Below are positions 19,128 to 28,458 of a stretch of 64,000 nt of DNA, one piece after another. The DNA is from Paraburkholderia dinghuensis (GTDB lineage Bacteria; Pseudomonadota; Gammaproteobacteria; Burkholderiales; Burkholderiaceae): contig NZ_RQIS01000001.1 of NCBI RefSeq assembly GCF_003837865.1, forward strand, positions 595,144 through 659,143. The letters are read 5' to 3'. A program made the position numbers and the translations under genes. The notes beneath the pieces were generated by a model. That model was not told the origin of the DNA. It saw nothing but the letters and a program-made list of their open reading frames with translations, and made no database searches. Positions within the stretch are counted from its first letter, which is position 1. Each line of letters begins with the position of its first letter.

Positions 19128-20656
19128 GCTGGCATCAACTGCGTCTCGTCCCGCCAACCCGCCGTGGCGTGCGCTTCGTGCGTCATTGCTCGCTGCAGGG
19201 CCGAACCGAGGCTTTCCACGCGAACGTCTTTTTGTTTGCCCTCGTCGACGCCGAAGTTGCGCCAGATAACGTAGTCGCTATCGGCCGGCTCCGTGCCGAG
19301 GGAATCGAACACTGAACTCAACGCGGGAACGTGGTCGCCGTAGAAACACAGCACGGCCGGCCGTTTCCGCTTTTCCAGAAAGTCGGTCAGCTTTCCGAGC
19401 ATCCGGTCCGCGTTTTCGACGTGTCGAAGATATGCGGTCAGATCGCGGTAGCGGGCGTCGTCGCCGAGGGTGTGCCTCGAATCCGACTCGCCCGGTGCGA
19501 CCGGTTCGAGATGCAGCGGACCGTGGTTTTCCATCGTGATCGCAAACGCAAACAGCGGTTTGTCGTCGCGCTCCTGCAACAGCGCGACGATCGCATCCGC
19601 CACCGCATCGTCTCCGACATAAGGCCCAACGCGCGGCGCCGCCGCAAAATCCCGGATGTCGAGGAAGCGATCGAATTGCATCAGACGGAACGCCCTGTGC
19701 CGCCCGAAAAAATCCGCGTAATAGGGATGGACGGCCACGGCACGGTATCCGCCCCGCTTGAACCATCCCGCCAGCGACGCACACGCGCGGCGCACATACC
19801 AATACGGATAAAACCGCGCGTAACCGAGTGCCGCCGACGGCACGCCCGTCAGCATTCCGAACTCCGTGCGCATGGTGTTCGCACCCCAGCCGGGGACCGT
19901 CAGCCGACCCTGCTGGAAAGCCGTTTTCCTGACGCGGTCGAAATGCGCGTAGGGACCCGACCGCACGCATTCGCCGAGCCGGCGCGCGTCGAAATAGGAC
20001 TCGCTCTGAATGACGATCACGTCCGGATGCGCTTCGGGAGCGCCGCTCGAGAAAGGACCCGTGTCGACGGCGCGGGCAAAAACGTGCCGCTTCGCGCGGC
20101 TGAGCCCATTGATCAGGTACGCGGCAAACGTCGCGAGAAAACCCAGCCGGCGTTGGTCCGCCGTTGGGCCGAGCGTGAGGAACAAGCGCTGCGACAACGC
20201 ACGGCAAAGCAGAAAACCCGCGATCGCGGCCACCGCGCCAGCGCCGCGGTGCGGCGTGTCCGCGGGCGTCTCGAGCAGGAACCCCGTCACGATGACCGCG
20301 GCGCCCGCCAGCGCAGTCAGACCCTTGACGACCCCAAGAAACGGCAAGTAAAGGCGCGGGTGCGAAAAAGCCTGGCTGAACAGACTCAAATCGGTAAAAA
20401 CGAGCGGTTCTCTCAACGACTGATATTTTGCATTACTGATGACGGCGAACACCGCGACCAGCACCGCTACGACGAACATCGAAAAGATGGGCCGCCCGGT
20501 GATTGCGAGGCTCGCGCCCGCCACGACGGCGAGCACGGCAATGTGCAGCGCGACCGCCGCCAATGGCCGGCGAAGCGGCGCGCGCGGAACGGCGACGGCG
20601 TCAATGCCGAACGAGAAGGCAACTGCTGCGGCCACGATGGCAAGCTCGTACAGCAC
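19124..20656 (-). CDS. Membrane sulfatase-fold enzyme, LtaS/phosphoglycerol-transferase-like
   Basis: About five membrane helices in the first 180 residues are followed by an alkaline-phosphatase/sulfatase catalytic domain. The nucleophile region is NTMRTEFGMLTG (candidate Thr), with metal-binding parts in DVIVIQSESYFD, FAFAITMENHGPLH and FYGDHVPAL. Enzymes of this fold transfer phosphoglycerol or phosphoethanolamine from phospholipids, or hydrolyse such groups, on the periplasmic side. I chose the GTG at 20656, which follows the SDR stop and has GGAAAG upstream; an ATG at 20704 inside the SDR gene is the alternative. It lies between the SDR and the PKS, matching the position of wcbQ. The group transferred is unknown. 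Confidence 0.8.
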   Translation of the reverse strand: MLYELAIVAAAVAFSFGIDAVAVPRAPLRRPLAAVALHIAVLAVVAGASLAITGRPIFSMFVVAVLVAVFAVISNAKYQSLREPLVFTDLSLFSQAFSHPRLYLPFLGVVKGLTALAGAAVIVTGFLLETPADTPHRGAGAVAAIAGFLLCRALSQRLFLTLGPTADQRRLGFLATFAAYLINGLSRAKRHVFARAVDTGPFSSGAPEAHPDVIVIQSESYFDARRLGECVRSGPYAHFDRVRKTAFQQGRLTVPGWGANTMRTEFGMLTGVPSAALGYARFYPYWYVRRACASLAGWFKRGGYRAVAVHPYYADFFGRHRAFRLMQFDRFLDIRDFAAAPRVGPYVGDDAVADAIVALLQERDDKPLFAFAITMENHGPLHLEPVAPGESDSRHTLGDDARYRDLTAYLRHVENADRMLGKLTDFLEKRKRPAVLCFYGDHVPALSSVFDSLGTEPADSDYVIWRNFGVDEGKQKDVRVESLGSALQRAMTHEAHATAGWRDETQLMPA

Positions 20657-20657
20657 T

Positions 20658-21443
20658 TCACGCTTTCCGTGCGGGGAGGTAGAACAGGCGAGCGAGAATG
20701 GCATCCGCGAATGCCGTCGGCAGCACGCGTAGCAACTTGATGCCGAACGCGAGGCTGAACGGAAACGCGATTTCCGCGCAGCGGCGTGCGATGCGCTTCC
20801 TGATGTGAAGCGCCGCCCGTTCTGCTGACCACATGAATGGCTTCTTGCCCGGGTATGCGTCGCTCATCGCGGTGCTCACGAAACCGGGCATCACGATGGA
20901 CACGCCGATGTGATCTTTGGCCAACACCGGGCGTACGGCATCGCAGTAGGCGACGAGAGCCGCCTTGCTCGCGCAGTAGGCCGGTGATACAGCCATACCC
21001 CGCAGCCCGGCAAGCGAACTGACTACCGCAATGTGACCGCGACGGCGCGTGCGCATCCGCTCGATCGCAGGCTGCAGCGTATGTAACACGCCGTACAGGT
21101 TGACGTCGACGACCTCGGTTGTCCGCTCCGCGCTTTCCCACTCGTCGCAGGACGAGAGCGTGTTCGCCACACCGGCGTTCGCGATCAGCAGATCGATTGG
21201 GTGCTGCTGGTCAAATCCGGCAATCCAGTTCTGGACGGCAGACTGATCGCGCACATCCATGCAGCCGGTTACAACCGCGGCACCGCGGGAGCGACAGGAC
21301 GCTGCGACAGACTCGAGCCGTTCGCGATTCCGGCCGGTCAGCCCGAGAACGGTACCAGGCGCCGAGTAGCACAATGCCAACGCGCGCCCAAGCCCTGCAC
21401 TAGCACCCGTAATCACTACCGTATACGGCTGAGCTGCGCCCAC
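20658..21443 (-). CDS. Short-chain dehydrogenase/reductase, first gene of capsule operon
   Basis: Classical SDR of 261 aa: nucleotide motif TGASAGLGRAL near residue 12, NAG motif (LLIANAGVA) near 88, catalytic Ser in VVSSLAGLRG and YCASK (Tyr-x3-Lys) near 157. The C-terminal stretch after 200 is hydrophobic, as in membrane-associated sphingoid or lipid SDRs. Start is GTG at 21443 with a purine-rich GGGAGGGAGG directly before it. In an operon with an alpha-oxoamine synthase its natural job would be to reduce the 3-keto group of the amino ketone, as 3-ketosphinganine reductase does; that is inference. Position matches wcbP; rhizobial RkpH is a related case. Confidence 0.85.
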   Translation of the reverse strand: MGAAQPYTVVITGASAGLGRALALCYSAPGTVLGLTGRNRERLESVAASCRSRGAAVVTGCMDVRDQSAVQNWIAGFDQQHPIDLLIANAGVANTLSSCDEWESAERTTEVVDVNLYGVLHTLQPAIERMRTRRRGHIAVVSSLAGLRGMAVSPAYCASKAALVAYCDAVRPVLAKDHIGVSIVMPGFVSTAMSDAYPGKKPFMWSAERAALHIRKRIARRCAEIAFPFSLAFGIKLLRVLPTAFADAILARLFYLPARKA

Positions 21444-21623
21444 CCTCCCTCCCCTGATTTAAAACGATATCCAGCAGTGACTTCCGCCACCCTCAGGATT
21501 GCCCCCAGCCATTTCCTGCCCGTCAGGCTCAGCCAGGCTTAATTACAGGTGTATTTTTAAGTTGCAGATCGTAAAAATAGATTCATCTGAAAGCCATGTT
21601 TTTGATTATCATCAGTATTGCTA

Positions 21624-21635
21624 ATTGATATCAAT
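21624..21635. promoter_or_regulatory. AT-rich palindrome ATTGATATCAAT upstream of the capsule operon
   Basis: A perfect 12-base palindrome about 180 bases before the SDR start, within the most AT-rich part of the gap. It could be an operator or a nucleoid-protein site near the capsule promoter. The assignment rests on position and symmetry only. Confidence 0.3.
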
Positions 21636-22319
21636 CAAGAAATTCGGATCTATAGCGCGACCCCCAAGACATAGTCGCGCCCATGAAATTCCGCCGCCAC
21701 GACGTCCCGCTCGCCCTCAATATCGATCAAAACCACTGCGGTGCCATAACCCTCGGCGATGCGGACCAGATTGCACACCGAACCCGCCGCGCATGCACGC
21801 ATTCGGACTCGATGCAGAAGGACACGTGCGAAATTGCGATATCGACGCCAGACGACAGCAATGCCTCAATGCGGCCCAACGCAACGCAGCACCCAAACGC
21901 CCAACCGTTCCGGGTGGCTAATTCGGGCACCGCCCCGCACACCACGCCAGCGATCGCGCGACCCATCCGGCGACCGACGTTAATTCTTCTTATTGTCGTG
22001 TAGTCCGCCCGCTCCTTATATAGGATGCGTCCTAATTTAGATCACCACTCTTTAGACGTCGATATGGAGATACGGAAATCTGACAGATATGACGTTAGTC
22101 GCAATTCAGCTAATCCCGTAATGCCGTCAATTTGTTTTGCAATTCTAAATTTATGAGAAAGCAAATTTTGAGACAGATGACGGTTGCCTTAATTGGAAAA
22201 GGAGGGGTGCTTCTGAACCATGCGATCGACGCATTGTCGCTTAAAAGAAGCGTCGCCAAGACGTTCCGAATATAGAGTAGGCGAGTTCGACTGACAGATC
22301 ACCATACGCGAGACGGTAC

Positions 22320-22341
22320 GGGCGCCGGTATGGTCCGGCGC
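22320..22341 (-). terminator. GC-rich hairpin after gloA
   Basis: GGCGCCGG and CCGGCGCC pair perfectly around a six-base loop (TATGGT), 16 bases beyond the gloA stop. There is no clear T tract after it on the minus strand, so it is a possible terminator or 3'-end stabiliser rather than a textbook intrinsic terminator. Confidence 0.4.
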
Positions 22342-22357
22342 CGCGCGAGAGACTTCC

Positions 22358-22741
22358 TTACTTTTTCTGAATGAATTCGATCTTGTACCCATCCGGATCG
22401 GTCACGAACGCGATCACGGTGGTGCCGTGCTTCATCGGCCCGGCCTCGCGCACGACGGTGCCACCCTGCGCCTTGATCTTCTCGCAGGCGGCGTAGACGT
22501 CGGCCACTTCCACCGCCAGGTGGCCGAAACCCGTCCCCAGGTCGTAGGACGGCGTATCCCAGTTGTGGGTCAGTTCGATCACGGTGCCATCACGCTCGTC
22601 GGTGTAGCCGACGAACGCCAGCGTGAATTTGCCCTCGGGGAAGTCTTCGCGGCGCAGCAGTTTCATGCCGAGCAGTTCGGTGTAGAACTTGATCGAGCGA
22701 TCGAGGTCGCCGACCCGGATCATCGTGTGAAGCAGGCGCAT
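22358..22741 (-). CDS. gloA: Lactoylglutathione lyase (glyoxalase I)
   Basis: Converts the methylglyoxal-glutathione hemithioacetal to S-lactoylglutathione in the cytoplasm. The 127-aa protein has the VOC fold and the family signatures [20 protein letters not shown], the metal Glu in [11 protein letters not shown], the His in GFGHLAVEV and the C-terminal Glu in YKIEFIQ. Length matches the small nickel-type bacterial enzyme. It is divergent from the following reductase gene across a 167-base gap that should hold both promoters. Confidence 0.95.
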   Translation of the reverse strand: MRLLHTMIRVGDLDRSIKFYTELLGMKLLRREDFPEGKFTLAFVGYTDERDGTVIELTHNWDTPSYDLGTGFGHLAVEVADVYAACEKIKAQGGTVVREAGPMKHGTTVIAFVTDPDGYKIEFIQKK

Positions 22742-22908
22742 CGTAAGCTCCGTTTTGCGGTCATCAAAAACCGGACTGTATCAAAATCTTGCCCGCCCTG
22801 CCGGCGTCGGCAAACTCCGTCGATTTGCTCTAGCATGAACGCCATCCCGAAATCGCCGTTGGCGGCACGTCGACATACGGCCGATCAAGATCGATACAAG
22901 GAGCAGAC

Positions 22909-23862
22909 ATGCGGATTCTCGTTGTGGGCGCAGGCGCGACGGGCGGTTATTTCGGCGGACGCCTTGCGGCCGCCGGGCGCGACGTGACATTTCTCGTGCG
23001 GCCGGCACGCGCCGCGCAATTGCGTGAAGACGGGCTCGTTATTCGCAGTCGCTTCGGCGACCTCACGCTGCGCGATGTCAGAACCGTCACACAGGACGCA
23101 CTGCAGGCGACTGGCGCGCAGCCATTCGACGTCGTGCTGCTCAGCTGCAAGTCCTACGATCTCGACAGTGCGATCGAGTCGTTCGCCGCGGGCGTCGGCG
23201 CCTCGACGGTGATCCTGCCACTCCTGAACGGTATGCGCCATCTCGACGTGCTGCAAGCGCGGTTCGGCACGCAGGCCGTGTTGGGCGGCGTATGCCTGAT
23301 CGCTTCGACGCTCAATGTGCAGCGGGAAATCGTGCATCTGAACGACATCCACGCGATTGGATTCGGCGAACTGGGCGGCGGAGTCTCGAGGCGCGCGCAA
23401 GCCATAGCCGACACGCTCTCCAACGCGGGTTTCGATGTGACGGCCAGCGACCGCATCCTGCAGGAAATGTGGGAAAAGTGGGTGTTCCTCGCGTCGCTCG
23501 CGGGTTCGACGTGTCTCTTTCGCGCGCCCATCGGCACGATTCTCGCCACGCCCGATGGTGAAGCGATCGTCGAACGCCTGTTCGCCGAGTGTCGTGCGAT
23601 CGCAGCCGGGAATGGCCACGCGGTGCGCGACACGTTCCTCGAACGCTCGCGCGCGATGCTCTTTGCGCCCGGTTCGGCGCTCACGGCATCGATGCTGCGC
23701 GACGTGGAGAACGGCTCGCGAATCGAAGCGGATCACGTGCTCGGCGACCTTATCCGGCGCGACAGCGCACCACCGGCGGGCGACGCGGTGCCGGTGCTGC
23801 GCATCGTCTATAGCCAGCTGAAGGCCTACGAAGGACTGCGCGCTGCGCCCTCAGCGCCGTAG
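22909..23862 (+). CDS. 2-dehydropantoate 2-reductase (ketopantoate reductase family)
   Basis: NADPH-dependent reductase of 317 aa; PanE makes pantoate for coenzyme A synthesis. The N-terminal Rossmann motif is VVGAGATGGYFGGRL, CKSYDLD carries the family lysine, and PLLNGMRHLD is the conserved substrate-loop region. The C-terminal ApbA domain includes EKWVFLASLAG and the EADHVLGDLI signature (ExD-type catalytic region). The start is supported by AAGGAG seven bases upstream. Burkholderiaceae often carry several paralogues, so the true panE may be elsewhere; family is sure, exact substrate less so. Confidence 0.85.
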   Translation: MRILVVGAGATGGYFGGRLAAAGRDVTFLVRPARAAQLREDGLVIRSRFGDLTLRDVRTVTQDALQATGAQPFDVVLLSCKSYDLDSAIESFAAGVGASTVILPLLNGMRHLDVLQARFGTQAVLGGVCLIASTLNVQREIVHLNDIHAIGFGELGGGVSRRAQAIADTLSNAGFDVTASDRILQEMWEKWVFLASLAGSTCLFRAPIGTILATPDGEAIVERLFAECRAIAAGNGHAVRDTFLERSRAMLFAPGSALTASMLRDVENGSRIEADHVLGDLIRRDSAPPAGDAVPVLRIVYSQLKAYEGLRAAPSAP

Positions 23863-23930
23863 GGAGATCGTCAATTGTTGCAGGCGGAGTTTGATATCGT
23901 ATTGCTCCTCCTACAGACATCCAACGTCCG

Positions 23931-24869
23931 ATGAGCACGATCGCCCTACACGCGCGCCGCGCCCCAGACAGCCAGGCTGTCATCCTGATGATCGTGCTCT
24001 GCGCGATCTGGGGACTTCAGCAAGTCGCCATCAAGAGCGCCAACGTGGCGCTGCCGCCGGTCTTTCAGGCGGGACTGCGCTCGGCGATCGCCGCGGTGCT
24101 CGTGTGGGGCTGGGCGCGCGCCCGCGGCACGCCGCTCTTTCGCGACGACGGTACGCTGGCCGCGGGCATTCTCGCGGGCGTGCTGTTCGCCGGCGAGTTC
24201 GTCTGCATCTTCCTCGGCCTCTCGATGACGAGCGCCTCGCGGATGGCCGTGTTTCTCTACACCGCGCCCTGCTTCACCGCGCTCGGACTGCACTGGTTCA
24301 CGCCCGGCGAGCGCATGCGGCGCACGCAGTGGATCGGCGTGATGGTGGCGTTCACGGGGATGGCGCTCGCGTTCGCCGATGGTTTCGCGCGCAACGGTAC
24401 CGCCGATACGCACGCAATGCTCACCGGCCTTGCGGGCGACGCGCTCGGCGTGCTTGGTGGCGCGTTGTGGGCCGCTACGACGGTGGTCGTGCGCACGAGC
24501 ACGCTCGCGCGCGTGAGTGCCAGCAAGACGCTCTTCTATCAGTTGTCGGTGTCGGGCGTCGTGCTGCTCGCGCTCGCGGCCGGCATCGGCCAGATCGAGG
24601 TCCGCACGGTCACACCGCTTGCGCTCATGGCGCTCGGCTATCAGGCCGTGGTGGTGGCGTTCGCAAGCTATCTCGCGTGGTTCTGGCTGCTGACGCGCTA
24701 TATGGCGTCGCGGCTTTCCGTGTTCTCGTTCCTCACGCCGCTCTTCGGCGTGACGTTTGGCGTGATGCTGCTCGGCGAATCGTTCAGCAACCGCTTTCTC
24801 GCGGCCGCGCTGCTCGTGCTGAGCGGGATCGTGCTCGTCAACGCGCCGGCGAAGTCGAAACAAAACTGA
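23931..24869 (+). CDS. EamA/DMT-family permease
   Basis: Inner-membrane transporter of 312 aa with ten predicted helices in two EamA repeats, starting at VILMIVLCAIWGLQQVAIK and ALGVLGGALWAATTVVVRT. These permeases export metabolites or amino acids, and the substrate cannot be read from sequence. The second half ends SGIVLVNAPAK, the typical short cytoplasmic tail. It follows the ketopantoate reductase by 68 bases on the same strand and converges with rsmA. Confidence 0.88.
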   Translation: MSTIALHARRAPDSQAVILMIVLCAIWGLQQVAIKSANVALPPVFQAGLRSAIAAVLVWGWARARGTPLFRDDGTLAAGILAGVLFAGEFVCIFLGLSMTSASRMAVFLYTAPCFTALGLHWFTPGERMRRTQWIGVMVAFTGMALAFADGFARNGTADTHAMLTGLAGDALGVLGGALWAATTVVVRTSTLARVSASKTLFYQLSVSGVVLLALAAGIGQIEVRTVTPLALMALGYQAVVVAFASYLAWFWLLTRYMASRLSVFSFLTPLFGVTFGVMLLGESFSNRFLAAALLVLSGIVLVNAPAKSKQN

Positions 24870-24925
24870 AACGCCGCGGGCGGGCGAGCCCGGCGCAAGC
24901 GTGTAAGGTCGAGCCAACGTCGCAT

Positions 24926-24997
24926 GGCTTTCCAGGCTTTCCAGGCTTTCCAGGCTTTCCAGGCTTTCCAGGCTTTCCAGGCTTTCCAGGCTTTCCA
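24926..24997. repeat. Eight perfect tandem copies of GGCTTTCCA
   Basis: Nine-base units start at 24926, 24935, 24944, 24953, 24962, 24971, 24980 and 24989 without a mismatch. They lie in the convergent gap between the EamA gene stop (24869) and the hairpin terminator before rsmA. On the plus strand one frame would read Gly-Phe-Pro repeats, but no real gene covers it. Perfect short units like this are prone to copy-number change between strains. Confidence 0.97.
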
Positions 24998-25005
24998 GCG
25001 GCCCG

Positions 25006-25041
25006 AAACGACTGCGGGCGCTTTCGCGCCCGCAGTCGTTT
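25006..25041. terminator. Bidirectional intrinsic terminator between eamA-type gene and rsmA
   Basis: AAACGACTGCGGGCGC (25006-25021) pairs perfectly over 16 bases with GCGCCCGCAGTCGTTT (25026-25041) around the loop TTTC. The GC-rich stem is flanked by A and T runs, so it gives a T tail on both strands. It sits between two convergent genes and would stop transcription from either side. Confidence 0.88.
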
Positions 25042-25086
25042 GTCCTGCTCGTGGATCGTTAGCCCCGCATTAGCCTCGCGCTACCC

Positions 25087-25920
25087 TCACCCGCGCTCCG
25101 GCGACGCTCCGTTCAACGCCTGGGCAATTCGCACGTACTCCTCCACCGGCACGTCCTCTGCGCGACGCGCGAGGTCGAAGCCGAGTCCCTCGAAATCCAC
25201 ACGGTCGCGATAGTCGGACAGCGTGTTGCGCAACATCTTGCGCCGCTGCGAGAACGCGGCCGTCACGAGATCGCCGAGGATCGCCGCATCCACCACAGGC
25301 AGCTCGTGCGGCGCATACGGAATCATGCGGACGATCGCCGAATCGACTTTCGGCGGCGGCTGGAACGATTCAGGCGGCACGTCGATGAGTTTGTCGATGA
25401 CGTACCGGTACTGGAGCATGACCGTGAGCCGGCCGAACGCCTTGCTGCCCGGCTCGGCCACCATGCGCTCGACGACTTCGTTCTGGAGCATGAAGTGCTG
25501 GTCGATCACGCAATGCGCGAAGTCCACGAGGTGAAAGAGCAGCGGGCTCGAAATGTTGTACGGCAGATTGCCGACGATGCGCAGCGACGGCTTATCACCC
25601 GGCGCCGCGAGCGAGCCGAAGTCGAACGCGAGCGCGTCACCCGCGTGCAGTTCGAGCAGCGGGCCGAATTTCTTCGTGAGCCGCGCAATCAGGTCGCGAT
25701 CGAGTTCAACTGCATGCAGCGGCGATTCGGGGGTGGCGAGCCGCTCGATCAGCGGCGCGGTGAGCGCGCCGAGCCCTGGCCCGATCTCGACCATGCGTTC
25801 GCCGCGCTGTGGGCGAATGGTGTCGACGATCGAGTCGATCACGCCCATGTCGACGAGAAAGTTTTGCCCGAAGCGCTTGCGCGCGAAGTGGCCTTGATGC
25901 TGTCTGCTGCTATTGGACAT
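25087..25920 (-). CDS. rsmA: 16S rRNA dimethyladenosine transferase (KsgA)
   Basis: Dimethylates two adjacent adenosines near the 3' end of 16S rRNA during small-subunit assembly. The 277-aa protein shows [11 protein letters not shown] at the N terminus, the SAM motif [11 protein letters not shown], the adenosine-pocket motif NLPYNISSP and the C-terminal [13 protein letters not shown]. It is the last gene of the lptD-surA-pdxA-rsmA unit, 12 bases after pdxA, and is followed by the two-way terminator. Confidence 0.97.
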   Translation of the reverse strand: MSNSSRQHQGHFARKRFGQNFLVDMGVIDSIVDTIRPQRGERMVEIGPGLGALTAPLIERLATPESPLHAVELDRDLIARLTKKFGPLLELHAGDALAFDFGSLAAPGDKPSLRIVGNLPYNISSPLLFHLVDFAHCVIDQHFMLQNEVVERMVAEPGSKAFGRLTVMLQYRYVIDKLIDVPPESFQPPPKVDSAIVRMIPYAPHELPVVDAAILGDLVTAAFSQRRKMLRNTLSDYRDRVDFEGLGFDLARRAEDVPVEEYVRIAQALNGASPERG

Positions 25921-25932
25921 CGTATGGAAAAA

Positions 25933-26979
25933 TCAGTCAGAGGACGCGGCAACGGCGTGACGGTAGCGCGCCATCGAAACTGCGGTATCGACGGCGGCGA
26001 TCAGGCTGCCCGCGTCGGCGCGGCCCGTGCCCGCGAGATCGAGCGCGGTGCCGTGATCCACCGACGTGCGGATGATCGGCAGGCCGAGCGTCACGTTGAT
26101 GCCCTCGCCGAACGTCGCGTATTTCAGGACCGGCAGGCCCTGATCGTGAAACATCGCCAGCACGCAGTCGGCTTCGCTCAGATAGCGCGCCTGAAACAGC
26201 GTGTCGGCAGGATACGGGCCGCGCGCGTCGATGCCCTCAGCCTCGGCGGCCTTGAGCGCCGGCGAGATCGTGTCGATCTCCTCGCGGCCCAGGTAGCCGT
26301 TCTCGCCCGCGTGCGGATTGAGCCCCGTCACGAGAATGCGCGGCTGCGGTACGCCGAAGTGCCGGCGCAAATCGTGGTCGATGATGCGCAGAGTCTCGAC
26401 GAGGCCGTCTATCGTGAGCGCGGCTGAAACGTCCTTGAGCGGCAGATGCGTCGTGGCCAGCGCGACGCGCAGCGGCCGTGCGCCGGTGCCCGCGAGCATC
26501 ATCACCACGCGCGGCGTGTGCGTGCGCTCCGCGAGATATTCGGTGTGGCCGGTGAACGGAACGCCCGCATCGTTGATCGTGCTCTTCTGCAGCGGTGCGG
26601 TGACGATAGCGTCGAATTCCTGCGCCATGGCGCCGTCGATCGCGCGATCGAGCAGCGCGAGCACGTAGCGTCCGTTGGCGGCGTTCAGGTTGCCCGCCAG
26701 CGCCGGTGCCGCGAGCGGCATGTGCTCGACGCTCACGCGCGCGTGTGCAGTGATGGCGGACCAGTCGACGCTGACGGCAGCGGCACGCGCCGCGAGCAGA
26801 TCGCGGTCGCCGAGCACGACGAACTCCGCGTCAGGCCAGTGCGCCGCCGAACCGGCGAGCACTGCCGCGGTCAGTTCAGGGCCGACGCCCGCAGGTTCGC
26901 CGGTGGTGATGGCGATGCGGACCGGCCGCGGCCCCCGCGGAGCCGACGGAACCGACGACTGGGTTGCGGGGGCGTTCAC
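25933..26979 (-). CDS. pdxA: 4-hydroxythreonine-4-phosphate dehydrogenase
   Basis: Oxidises 4-phosphohydroxy-L-threonine in pyridoxal phosphate synthesis. The 348-aa protein begins at a GTG (26979) preceded by [17 protein letters not shown] is the N-terminal signature. Metal-binding histidines appear in [22 protein letters not shown] and AMFHDQGLP. An N-terminal extension of about 20 residues is proline/serine rich. It lies 12 bases after surA and 12 before rsmA, the conserved proteobacterial order. Confidence 0.96.
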   Translation of the reverse strand: MNAPATQSSVPSAPRGPRPVRIAITTGEPAGVGPELTAAVLAGSAAHWPDAEFVVLGDRDLLAARAAAVSVDWSAITAHARVSVEHMPLAAPALAGNLNAANGRYVLALLDRAIDGAMAQEFDAIVTAPLQKSTINDAGVPFTGHTEYLAERTHTPRVVMMLAGTGARPLRVALATTHLPLKDVSAALTIDGLVETLRIIDHDLRRHFGVPQPRILVTGLNPHAGENGYLGREEIDTISPALKAAEAEGIDARGPYPADTLFQARYLSEADCVLAMFHDQGLPVLKYATFGEGINVTLGLPIIRTSVDHGTALDLAGTGRADAGSLIAAVDTAVSMARYRHAVAASSD

Positions 26980-26991
26980 GGCGCGATTCCT

Positions 26992-28350
26992 TTAGTTTTG
27001 CGGCGGAGCGATGCCGCTGAGCTTGTAGTTCACGTAGGCGCTGTCACGCAGTTCGCGCAGCCAGTCGGCGTACGCCTGCTCCGCCTTGCGCTGGCCGATG
27101 GCCTGGCGCGCGAGGTCCATCTGCTGTGCAACCGAGCCTTCCGCGTCGCGGCGGCCGAGCACCTGAATCAGGTGGTAACCGTATTCGGTCCGGACCGGAT
27201 CGCTGATCTGGCCATCCTGCAGCGTGTTCATGGCACGCTCGAATTCGGGCACGGTTTCGCCCGGGCTGATCCAGTTGAGATCGCCACCCTGCGACGCCGA
27301 ACCGTCCTGCGAGTACGTGCGTGCGAACTTGGCGAAGTCGCCGCCCGCCAGCACTTCACGCTTGATTTCGAGCAGCTTCTGACGCGCTTCCGGCTCCGAC
27401 GTGCCTTCGCCGACGCGCAGCAGAATGTGGCGCACGTGCGTCTGCACGAGCTTCGGCGCATCGCCGACGTTGCCCTGGCCCGCACGGCGCTCGACCAGAC
27501 GGATGATTTCGAAGCCGTCATTCGTGCGGATCACCGACGGATTCACCTGGCCCGGACGCAGCGTCGAAGCGGCGGTCACAAATTCCGCAGGGAGCTTCGA
27601 CGGCGACAGGAAGCCCATGTCACCGCCCTTTTTCGCGTCAGGCGCCTGCGAGTTCGACTTGGCGAGGCTCGAGAACTTGTCGCCTGCCAGCGCCTGCTTG
27701 AGCAGCGCGTTGGCTTGCGCCTGCGCGGCTTCGATGTCCGTCTGCGATGCGTTGAGCGGCGCCTTGATCAGGATGCGCTCGAAGTGCAGGTCGTTCTGCT
27801 GCCCGGCGTTCGGCCCGCGCTGGCTCGCGATGTAGTTCGCGACTTCCGCGTCCGACACCGAGATCTTGCTGTCCACTTCCTTCTCGCGCAGCTTCGAGAG
27901 CGTGAGTTCGGTGCGCGCGTCCTTCGTGAACGTGCTCCAGGGCACGCCGGCCGCCTCGATGCGCGCGCGGTAGGTGGCGAGGTCAAGGCCGTTGGCCTGT
28001 GCGAGACGCTCGAGCGTGCGCTGCACCGTGGCGTCGTCGACGACAATGCCGTCTTCCTTCGCCTTCTGGAGCTGGATGCGTTCGAGCACCATCTGGTTGA
28101 GCACCTGCGCGCGCAACTGGTCGACCGGGGGCACGGGCGCGTTCTGCTGGTTCAGACGCCGCGTGATGAGTTCGGCCCGTTCGTCGAGTTCACGCTGCGT
28201 GATCACGCCGTCGTTCACGACGGCGGCGATCGTGTCGGCCACCTGGCCGGATCCGGAGGACAGTCCTTGTGCTTGTGCCGACACGGCCGGCATGAGGCCT
28301 GCGGCGGCGAAGAGCGTTACAGTGAACGTTGCGAGGCGAAGCTTTTTCAT
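26992..28350 (-). CDS. surA: Periplasmic chaperone/peptidyl-prolyl isomerase SurA
   Basis: Chaperone for outer-membrane proteins, among them LptD encoded just upstream. The ATG at 28350 gives 452 aa with a Sec signal peptide ([19 protein letters not shown]...AQAQ). A SurA N-terminal domain covers about residues 35-170 ([18 protein letters not shown]). Two parvulin domains follow, near 190-290 and 305-405 ([14 protein letters not shown] and [17 protein letters not shown]). The longer frame upstream reads into the 108-base gap after lptD and lacks a signal peptide. Confidence 0.96.
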   Translation of the reverse strand: MKKLRLATFTVTLFAAAGLMPAVSAQAQGLSSGSGQVADTIAAVVNDGVITQRELDERAELITRRLNQQNAPVPPVDQLRAQVLNQMVLERIQLQKAKEDGIVVDDATVQRTLERLAQANGLDLATYRARIEAAGVPWSTFTKDARTELTLSKLREKEVDSKISVSDAEVANYIASQRGPNAGQQNDLHFERILIKAPLNASQTDIEAAQAQANALLKQALAGDKFSSLAKSNSQAPDAKKGGDMGFLSPSKLPAEFVTAASTLRPGQVNPSVIRTNDGFEIIRLVERRAGQGNVGDAPKLVQTHVRHILLRVGEGTSEPEARQKLLEIKREVLAGGDFAKFARTYSQDGSASQGGDLNWISPGETVPEFERAMNTLQDGQISDPVRTEYGYHLIQVLGRRDAEGSVAQQMDLARQAIGQRKAEQAYADWLRELRDSAYVNYKLSGIAPPQN

Positions 28351-28458
28351 GATTCCCACAGATACTCCAATGTTTGCGGGCAGCTTCGCCCGGCTCTTTG
28401 CAACCGACCCCGCATTGCCCCGCGCGTCCCGGTCAGGGAAAACGCGACGGATCACGCG

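Larger units (their letters stand above)
21444..22357. other. 0.9-kb intergenic region, AT-rich in parts, upstream of the capsule operon
   Basis: No gene is confidently visible. Stretches 21540-21660 and 22000-22280 are markedly AT-rich compared with the flanking genes. The stretch around 21680-21980 has higher GC and short open frames on both strands, including a plus frame at 21683-22003 and a minus 49-codon frame near 21655-21805, none recognisable. A 40-codon AT-rich frame lies at 22153-22275 on the plus strand. The region probably holds the capsule promoter, reading left from within about 200 bases of 21443, and the 3' end of the gloA transcript. Confidence 0.6.

Noticed and set aside
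21655..22003. Short frames on both strands in the capsule upstream gap (plus 21683-22003; minus about 21655-21805)
   Set aside because: Codon bias is mixed and neither protein is recognisable; left as possible remnants in the intergenic entry.
22153..22275. 40-codon AT-rich plus-strand frame (start MRKQILRQMTVAL)
   Set aside because: No clear ribosome site and no recognisable family; too short to support without conservation data.
24926..24997. Tandem 9-bp repeat considered as a CRISPR array or a collagen-like Gly-Phe-Pro protein segment
   Set aside because: Units have no spacers, and the frame encoding Gly-Phe-Pro is an extension out of the EamA gene's own frame after its stop.
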